IMG/VR virus record: IMGVR_UViG_3300044712_000853
Location: 1-40,223 of that record
Strand: one strand, 5' to 3'
DNA: 40,223 nucleotides
Source of the DNA: a virus
Translations under genes and position numbers: made by a program
Shown: positions 34,885 to 40,223 of the stretch, piece by piece
How the letters are laid out: each line of letters begins with the position of its first letter
Numbering within the stretch: the stretch's first letter is position 1
The notes under the pieces: model-generated
Seen by the model: the letters and a program-made list of their open reading frames with translations, nothing else
Told to the model about the DNA's origin: nothing
Database searches by the model: none

Positions 34885-35421
34885 ATGAGTGATAACACTG
34901 TTGAGATGCCCTTCCAGGGGCGGATAAAAGACTTGTATGAGGCCGTCAGCCAGAAGTACTTGTATCTTAATGTCTTTGATGAAGGATACAAGCTGCCTGA
35001 TTCCATGAACGATCTGATTGGGTATGGATCGTACGCACCAATGAGAAGAAAGGTTAACATAAACAATGAAGAGGACATAGCGAGGGCTCGAGGTTTTGCC
35101 AAGATTAATTCGGACATATATCTGAGTCTTACGATTCCTCTCGGGACTCGATTTATGAATCCTGATTTTGGCTCGAAGCTCTACTCACTTTTGTTTGAGC
35201 CATACGATGATTTCCTTCTTGACAGAATCAGAATGTACACGGAAGATGCGGTTAAGAAGGACGTTCGTAAGATAACAGTAACCAATATTCTTATCGATAC
35301 GTCTGAAAGAGACTACAACGTACTCAAAATTCACATCGAATACGTGATTATTAATACTACGTTATCGACTAATTTTGTCTATCCTTTTGTGTACACGGGA
35401 CCTGAGCCGATTCGGTTCTAG
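34885..35421 (+). CDS. Baseplate wedge protein, gp25/GPW family
   Basis: 178 residues. The second half has the GPW/gp25 hallmark: ADIYLSLTIPLGTRF is not exact here, but SLTIPLGTRFMNPDFGSKLY at 81-100 with FEPYDD after it fits the family (I-P-x-G-x-R-x-x-P-x-F-G-S-x-L). DVRKITVTNILIDTS and LKIHIEYVII supply the closing strands. gp25-like proteins line the inner baseplate and nucleate sheath assembly. The first 60 residues form a polar extension. The neighbours (baseplate-J gene, gpI-like gene) confirm a standard wedge cluster. Confidence 0.88.
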   Translation: MSDNTVEMPFQGRIKDLYEAVSQKYLYLNVFDEGYKLPDSMNDLIGYGSYAPMRRKVNINNEEDIARARGFAKINSDIYLSLTIPLGTRFMNPDFGSKLYSLLFEPYDDFLLDRIRMYTEDAVKKDVRKITVTNILIDTSERDYNVLKIHIEYVIINTTLSTNFVYPFVYTGPEPIRF

Positions 35422-35422
35422 C

Positions 35423-35469
35423 AGGTTAATATTTTAACTCAAACTTTTCGGCTGTTTTTCTCTTAACCT
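35423..35469 (+). other. Inverted repeat in the gap after gp25-like gene
   Basis: AGGTTAA (35423-35429) and TTAACCT (35463-35469) form a 7-bp inverted repeat with a 33-base spacer in the 66-base gap. The spacer is T-rich. It may be a weak RNA stem or nothing. No promoter consensus stands out. Confidence 0.25.
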
Positions 35470-35487
35470 ATCTTAGAGGGGACAACG

Positions 35488-35736
35488 ATGAGAAAAGGCA
35501 AGTCTAAGGCGAGACGATTTTTTGAAGACGCTGAAACTATCGGTCTTATGGGCACTGATGCTTCAACAATGTCAATTCCTGAGATCCTCGAAGTGTTTGT
35601 AAGAGGAGCCGATGGCGATAAGAAGGTAGCCCTCGATCGGATTCAGGAATATCTTGATAAGCTCTCTGTGTACTCTGATCCTGAGTACGTTTCTAGGATC
35701 AGGCGGGTTAAGTTAAGACTTGAAGAGTCCATGTAA
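35488..35736 (+). CDS. Small basic protein of unknown function
   Basis: 82 residues, helical and charged: RKGKSKARRFFEDAETIGL, then IPEILEVFVRGADGDKK, then YVSRIRRVKLRLEES. Its ATG has a GAGGGG site 7 bases upstream. There is no transmembrane segment or known motif. It lies between the gp25-like and baseplate-J genes, where several phages carry small unknown baseplate-associated proteins. Confidence 0.6.
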   Translation: MRKGKSKARRFFEDAETIGLMGTDASTMSIPEILEVFVRGADGDKKVALDRIQEYLDKLSVYSDPEYVSRIRRVKLRLEESM

Positions 35737-35750
35737 AGGAGTAGCATAAA

Positions 35751-36185
35751 ATGTCTAAAAATAAGGCATTGAGACGAGAAAAACTGAAACAGCGGGAGGC
35801 GGATCGAAAAGAAACTCTTAAATATTATCAGTGTATTATCTATGCGCTGGCAAAGTTGTCTGGCGGAGAAGTGAAACTAGACATTTCTCAAGTCTGTTAT
35901 CCAGACGGTGATCTTGGTATTACTTATGATAAAGATTCAGGGCTCGTATTTATTCGTGCTCAAAAGTTAGTAAACAGAAATATCCCTTACCCAAAAGAAT
36001 CTGAAACGCGGTCGTACAGTTCACATCGTTTGAGACGAAAAGTATCATTAGATATAGGAAATGGAGAGTATATGTGCGGAGAGCCAGGAGATTGGCTCGT
36101 ATTTTCTGATGATGGAGAAGAATTTATTTTGAGCCCTGAAGATTATGCAAAGACGTTTCCTGGTCTAGGGAGATCCAATGGCTGA
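35751..36185 (+). CDS. Unknown protein with PGDWLV-type C-terminal segment
   Basis: 144 residues with a highly basic helical N-terminus (KALRREKLKQREADRKETLK), then beta-rich middle parts. The end reads GEYMCGEPGDWLVFSDDGEE followed by FILSPEDYAKTFPGL. Segments of the form PGDWL-x-(5-10)-G-E-x-F-x-x-x-P-E-x-F recur at the C-termini of small phage proteins of unknown function. The stop overlaps the next gene by 8 bases. Function not known. Confidence 0.6.
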   Translation: MSKNKALRREKLKQREADRKETLKYYQCIIYALAKLSGGEVKLDISQVCYPDGDLGITYDKDSGLVFIRAQKLVNRNIPYPKESETRSYSSHRLRRKVSLDIGNGEYMCGEPGDWLVFSDDGEEFILSPEDYAKTFPGLGRSNG

Positions 36186-37683
36186 AAAACCGCCCGCTAA
36201 AATTTCATACCTCGATAAAAGTTACGCGGAAGCAAGGAATGAATTACTAGCAAAGGCCCCTATCGTAAGTAAGGGTGTTTGGACAGATCTTAATTCGGCT
36301 GAGTTGATGGTCGCGCTTATGGAGTTATTCCTGGGCGCTTTTGATATGCAGATGTTCTATCAAGACCATCAATCGAATGAAGCATTTCTTTCTACGGCTA
36401 GGGAACGGAAAAACATAATTAGACATTGTAACCAGATAGGGTACAGACTCCGTTCGTGGTCTCCGGCAGTGGGGAATATTACGGTGCGTCTCACGAATGA
36501 AGTATCTAGTTATGTAGCAATCCCCAAATATACGAAGATGTATTCCAGCGGAAACCTTCCGTATTTTGTTTTAGAAGGTACTTATCTTACCAACTCAAAT
36601 CCCGTTGCTGTTCTCAAGGTTGCCCAGGGGGATGTCTCCTCTATATCTTATACTAGTTCCGGACTTCCCGACCAGTCATTTGTGGTTCCGTCAACAACAG
36701 CTGCTGAGGGCTCAGTGTCTGTCTACGTTAATGGTGAGATTTGGTTAGAGGTTGATGATGATTTCGCGAAGTCGGGGCCTTATAGTCCTCATTATGTTTT
36801 GAGGCTCGATGCACAGAATCAATTCTCTATTGTTTTTGGAGATGGTAAGAACCGTCTCGGAAGTGGAATGATCCCCGCGGAGTCTGCCACTATTACAGTT
36901 TGGTGGGCCGATACATTGGGGCCAACTGGGAATGTTGGAGCCAATCAGGTAGCAACCTTTGATGATTCTATTCCAAATGTTTACGTTGTGTCTTCCACAA
37001 ATTTCTCTGGCGGTGCTGAGCCGGAAAAAATTGAAGAGGCTAAGAAGTTAGCACCGATGCTTTTGAGGTCATTGTGGCGTGGGACTACAAGAGATGATGT
37101 TATAGCTCTTTCGGAGCATTTTCCAGGGGTTAGACAGGCTTCTGTTCTTGATATTAATGATTTTCCTCTCTATGATTTTATGATCTCCTACTATGAAGTG
37201 TGGGTCGTCGTGATTCCTGAAGAGGGGGAGTATCTATCAAGTGAGATGAAGCAGGAAGTATTGAACTATCTGGAAGAGAGGAAGTATGTTACGTGTGATC
37301 TGAAGATTCTTGATCCTGAATATAAGAAGATAGACATAGAAGCTGTGGTTTACAAATATAAGGACGGGGATGAAAGAGCCATAATGGCTCAGATAGAGGA
37401 TAGTCTTGGAGAGATGTTTAAGGTTGCTAAATCTCCTGTGGCTAGTTTTCGTATGAACGGTTATGTTGACGGTTTGATGCTTGGGGACGATCTTAGATTT
37501 TCTGTCATAGTCTCCGCAATTCAGTCAATAGAGGGAGTGTCTCACGTTAATATGATTTATCCCACAGGCGATATCCCAATGAACTATAAACAGATAGCAA
37601 CGCTTGGAGAATTAAGGATAAATATTCAAGACATTACTGAACAGCTGGGGCAAGAATACGCCTTGCTAAGGAGTATTAAGTAG
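36178..37683 (+). CDS. Baseplate wedge protein, baseplate-J / T4 gp6-like
   Basis: 501 residues. The order and motifs are those of baseplate-J family proteins: an N-terminal helical part (WTDLNSAELMVALMELFLGA), the FGDGKNRLGSGMIPA turn, NFSGGAEPEKIEEAKKLAP, then RGTTRDDVIALSEHFPGVRQ, a strand-rich middle, and C-terminal ALSIQ-type helices (IVSAIQSIEGVSHVNMI). In T4 and P2, this protein forms the wedge core that rearranges on contraction. The preceding gene overlaps by 8 bases and the membrane-protein gene starts 8 bases later, so all are cotranscribed. Confidence 0.9.
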   Translation: MAEKPPAKISYLDKSYAEARNELLAKAPIVSKGVWTDLNSAELMVALMELFLGAFDMQMFYQDHQSNEAFLSTARERKNIIRHCNQIGYRLRSWSPAVGNITVRLTNEVSSYVAIPKYTKMYSSGNLPYFVLEGTYLTNSNPVAVLKVAQGDVSSISYTSSGLPDQSFVVPSTTAAEGSVSVYVNGEIWLEVDDDFAKSGPYSPHYVLRLDAQNQFSIVFGDGKNRLGSGMIPAESATITVWWADTLGPTGNVGANQVATFDDSIPNVYVVSSTNFSGGAEPEKIEEAKKLAPMLLRSLWRGTTRDDVIALSEHFPGVRQASVLDINDFPLYDFMISYYEVWVVVIPEEGEYLSSEMKQEVLNYLEERKYVTCDLKILDPEYKKIDIEAVVYKYKDGDERAIMAQIEDSLGEMFKVAKSPVASFRMNGYVDGLMLGDDLRFSVIVSAIQSIEGVSHVNMIYPTGDIPMNYKQIATLGELRINIQDITEQLGQEYALLRSIK

Positions 37684-37691
37684 GAACGTCT

Positions 37692-38165
37692 ATGATAACT
37701 GCCTCAGAAATGATATTTAGGCTGGACTCCGTTTCCTTGGGTGTTTATGACGGTTTTGAGTCCGTCGTATCTAAGACGGTTGGTAGTTCTGACCCCCTGG
37801 TAGTCTCGGGGTCTATTAAGGAAATCATAGTCTCTTCTTCGGATAAGATATACGAATACTTACTAAAGACTTATCCGTCACTGCCTATAAATTCTACAAG
37901 ATTTAAGCGAATGATACGTGACGGTGTGAGAGGTTTAGACCCCCGGGTAATTTATAAGGAAACTCTGGAAGCGTCACGGAAATACGGTTGGCAGCTTGGT
38001 ACTATATTTGCTATTAAAAATATCTTGACCACGTTTGTGTTGCCTCCTCTCTTTCTAGCACTTGGACTTAAGGGAGTAGCCGCATTTATAGCATTTTTCC
38101 CTTCAAATATAATATTTGTTCCAATGCTCGTGAAGTATTTTAACTCAAAGTCCTCTCCTCGATAG
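37692..38165 (+). CDS. Putative membrane protein inside the baseplate wedge cluster
   Basis: 157 residues. Residues 1-100 are soluble-looking. The N-terminus (ITASEMIFRLDSVSLGVYD) carries a variant of the A-x-D-I-L motif. Residues about 102-148 hold two strongly hydrophobic segments separated by a Gly-Leu-Lys-Gly turn (TIFAIKNILTTFVLPPLFLA, then GVAAFIAFFPSNIIFVPMLV), with a short basic tail. No signal peptide. It is translated with the wedge genes (8 bases after the gp6-like stop). Possibilities are a virion protein whose hydrophobic hairpin enters the host membrane, or a holin-like or assembly membrane protein. The sequence alone does not decide. Confidence 0.6.
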   Translation: MITASEMIFRLDSVSLGVYDGFESVVSKTVGSSDPLVVSGSIKEIIVSSSDKIYEYLLKTYPSLPINSTRFKRMIRDGVRGLDPRVIYKETLEASRKYGWQLGTIFAIKNILTTFVLPPLFLALGLKGVAAFIAFFPSNIIFVPMLVKYFNSKSSPR

Positions 38166-38204
38166 AGTGTGAAGCCCTAAAGAGATAGATACCGGAGATT
38201 ACTA

Positions 38205-38855
38205 ATGTTGGTGAAGATTTATCGTTCGTACCTTAACGACGCGGTGATAGAAGAGGTGGGAAAAGTTTCCCTGACCGACGTCACGGTCTCCAGCGTGAGC
38301 GGGGTTGCTCAAGAGTTTACCTTAAAGTATAAAGACGTTGAACCCAGAATGATTCTCCAGCTCTTAGATAATGGAGAGACACCTCTAGATTTAACATCTC
38401 CTCCGCAGGGAAGAGACTTTGACCTTTCCTGTGCTATGGCTTTCAAGTCCACGCTTCAGAATCAGATTAATTCAAACATAAGTTCCCTTGCCAGCTCGTA
38501 TGATCCTCGTTTTGATACAAATTGCTTACTTTCTATTGATAGTGAAGTTTTTTATGTCACAGGCGTAACCCACGATCATCCAAGTAATTTAAGCTACTTA
38601 AAAGTAGAGAGAAAGGGAAATACTGCTCCTCACTACGTAGGAGCTACCATAAGAGTCGTCAGGTCTACCCCCTCCATTAGTATATTCGATTACAAGACAG
38701 GTAAAATAAAAATCACTTGGCAGCAAACTGATACCAATATGCCAGGAACCTACGACCTTGAGATTACGCTGAGTCGTGTCGAAGGTGCAAGTCTAGTGAG
38801 ATGGAGTATCTATCCAATTTCAGTAACAGTCCAAGAGGACTATGATCTTAGATAG
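38205..38855 (+). CDS. Beta-rich baseplate-associated protein, unknown family
   Basis: 216 residues, mostly strands. The last third (YKTGKIKITWQQTDTNMPGT, then YDLEITLSRVEGASLVRW, then YPISVTVQED) has a D-x-G-x-Y-x-L-E-I pattern also found in the N-terminal domain of phage baseplate upper proteins (BppU-like), which attach receptor-binding devices. That resemblance is local and weak. The middle (CLLSIDSEVFYVTGVT) resembles small structural domains. A CCGGAG site precedes the ATG. It sits between the membrane-protein gene and the gpI-like gene. Confidence 0.55.
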   Translation: MLVKIYRSYLNDAVIEEVGKVSLTDVTVSSVSGVAQEFTLKYKDVEPRMILQLLDNGETPLDLTSPPQGRDFDLSCAMAFKSTLQNQINSNISSLASSYDPRFDTNCLLSIDSEVFYVTGVTHDHPSNLSYLKVERKGNTAPHYVGATIRVVRSTPSISIFDYKTGKIKITWQQTDTNMPGTYDLEITLSRVEGASLVRWSIYPISVTVQEDYDLR

Positions 38856-38866
38856 CATTAGGTGTA

Positions 38867-40223
38867 ATGTTTCCTACCTTATCAAAAGAACAGTTCGCTG
38901 ATCTCATCAAGAATAAGATTATGTGGGCCGATTGGAATTTCCAGTTGGCTGACACAGTCGATGGTCTTATTAATGCTACAAACAGGGAGATGGAGGGGGC
39001 GATAGAGATCATTATTGACGCCCTCTATCAAAAGTATCTTGAGATTGAGCGATGGATTGAAATAATAGACGTAGGATCTACCGACGGTACTTCTGAAGGC
39101 GTTATTTTTCACGCGCCTGGTCATAATGTAAAGAAAGGAGATACGATACGCATCTACAGCTCCCTGAATTATGACGGGGAGTGGGAGGTGATGGAGGTCA
39201 CACCGAATACTATTGTCTTGGGGTCAGCCTTTCGAGCCGAACGTATCAATGACCAGACAAGGTATACAGTCGTTTCGTCCGATGGTTATAAGGAAAGTGA
39301 TTACCGATATTTTATCAGAGGCTCAGAAGTAGAGCCTTATTATAGCTCTATTGTTCCGAAATATCTCCCTCTTATCGGCCAAAAGATAGGCTATAAATAT
39401 GATCCCCGCCTCACTGTGGCTCAGAACAGAAAATTTATTCAGTCAGCCATCGAAGTTTACAGAATAAAGGGAACCATTCTCTCGATTAAGAGGATGATGA
39501 GACTGTTAGGTTATGAGTGTCAGGTCTATGAACCCTATAAGAATATGTATCGTTATGGAAAGTCTTCTTATAGCGGTGTAGACCACTTTACGGATTGGAA
39601 TTATTATCATCACGGAGTCTTTGAGATTATTACCGAGGGGATTCCGCTTTCTCTATATAAGGACATTATTGCAGGCACGGTGCAGCCGGTAGGGACCCGG
39701 CTCTCAGGTCTCTGCAAAAATACGATGTCCATTGTTCCTATCATAGCAAATCACGAGATTCAAACTAATAAATTCAACTCTATTTATCAAGAAATAGCGG
39801 TTCAGTTTATCCTCTCGGGGGCTATTTATGATGTATCTTCCACTGAGAGGTCTAGATCAGCCAATCGACAGGTCACAGGTTTTTATTCAGATCGCGGCGT
39901 CGAGATTCTAGCAGCGGCGTATCGGCGAGTTTTTGATTCCAATATTTTTACGTTTGAAGACCTAGTAGAAGAAGACTGGGACGTTAACCCGGCTGGTACC
40001 TACTCGGTGTCGCGCGGTGCTTACTCAAGTCTTGACCGCAAAAAGGTATTTTTGCCTTGTCCATACACAGAGAACACTCCATTTGACCTTCAGCTTCCAT
40101 TTCAGCTCGATTTGTGGTCAGCCCGCCTCCCAGGACGTTCGGATCACGGAAGTCGTTCAGGACGCTTTAGGATGTCTGGAACGCCTGGGACTGGATGGAA
40201 TTGGAGTCGTTTCTGGATTTATC
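38867..40223 (+). CDS. Baseplate wedge protein, P2 gpI-like (3' truncated by window)
   Basis: Open from ATG 38867 to the window end, 452 complete codons, no stop. Residues about 189-216 (RKFIQSAIEVYRIKGTILSI, then KRMMRLLG) match the core of P2 gpI and related wedge proteins, where a helix pair with R-x-K-G-T and L-G precedes a strand-rich part. The N-terminal 60 residues form helices, and residues 60-130 form a small beta domain (HAPGHNVKKGDTIRIYSS, then TIVLGSAFRAERI). A second half with KNTMSIVPIIANHEIQ and DLQLPFQLDLWSARLPG suggests a larger gp7-like wedge. In P2-like phages gpI lies next to gpJ. Here three genes separate it from the gp6-like start. The ribosome site (AGGTG) is modest. 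Confidence 0.75.
   Translation, partial: MFPTLSKEQFADLIKNKIMWADWNFQLADTVDGLINATNREMEGAIEIIIDALYQKYLEIERWIEIIDVGSTDGTSEGVIFHAPGHNVKKGDTIRIYSSLNYDGEWEVMEVTPNTIVLGSAFRAERINDQTRYTVVSSDGYKESDYRYFIRGSEVEPYYSSIVPKYLPLIGQKIGYKYDPRLTVAQNRKFIQSAIEVYRIKGTILSIKRMMRLLGYECQVYEPYKNMYRYGKSSYSGVDHFTDWNYYHHGVFEIITEGIPLSLYKDIIAGTVQPVGTRLSGLCKNTMSIVPIIANHEIQTNKFNSIYQEIAVQFILSGAIYDVSSTERSRSANRQVTGFYSDRGVEILAAAYRRVFDSNIFTFEDLVEEDWDVNPAGTYSVSRGAYSSLDRKKVFLPCPYTENTPFDLQLPFQLDLWSARLPGRSDHGSRSGRFRMSGTPGTGWNWSRFWIY

Overview
The window is a segment of a large, contractile-tailed bacteriophage (myovirus) genome: the tail and baseplate gene block, preceded by a cassette of collagen-like fibre genes. All convincing genes lie on the + strand, tightly packed, often overlapping by 4-8 bases, and mostly preceded by AGGAGG-like ribosome binding sites. 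No tRNA, integrase, replication, portal, capsid or terminase gene is visible. The host cannot be named. GPT-rich collagen repeats and strong Shine-Dalgarno sites are common in phages of Bacillota but do not prove that host. The tape measure protein (3046 residues) is so long that the virion must have a very long tail, pointing to a jumbo-type phage.

Layout. 1-6236: one partial and three complete collagen-like fibre genes. 6269-7186: a small unknown gene, then a protein that shares the fibres' N-terminal domain but ends in a SAP/HeH-like domain. 7194-10799: six small structural-type genes, probably neck and tail-completion functions, most without a family I recognise. 10913-14233: two small genes and the tail sheath, which carries an inserted block of beta-rich repeats. 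14322-15847: three tandem tail-tube paralogues (T4 gp19 family), the first flanked by strong hairpins. 15851-17516: five small orphan genes, two of which are paralogues of each other. 17615-19164: a T4 gp26-like zinc-ribbon protein joined to a gp51-like reading frame by a probable -1 ribosomal frameshift. 19246-28386: tape measure. 28414-34436: tube-end/hub block (gp53-like wedge, gp27/gpD-like hub, gp5-type OB-fold spike without lysozyme, two beta-helix proteins). 34445-40223: wedge block (gp25-like, baseplate-J/gp6-like, an unexpected membrane protein, a gpI-like wedge protein cut by the window end) with several unknowns.

Together these genes would build a contractile injection machine. Tube and sheath polymerise around the tape measure. 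The gp26/gp51-like proteins act as assembly chaperones or hub factors. The hub, spike and wedge proteins form the baseplate. The collagen fibres are candidate receptor-binding or surface-adhesion appendages docked through a shared N-terminal domain.

The points most worth following are the frameshifted gp26/gp51 pair (no usable start codon for the conserved part of the second frame), the four-member N-terminal docking domain, a nine-residue A-x-D-I-L-like motif near the ends of five otherwise unrelated proteins, the membrane protein inside the wedge operon, and the pair of beta-helix proteins next to the spike.
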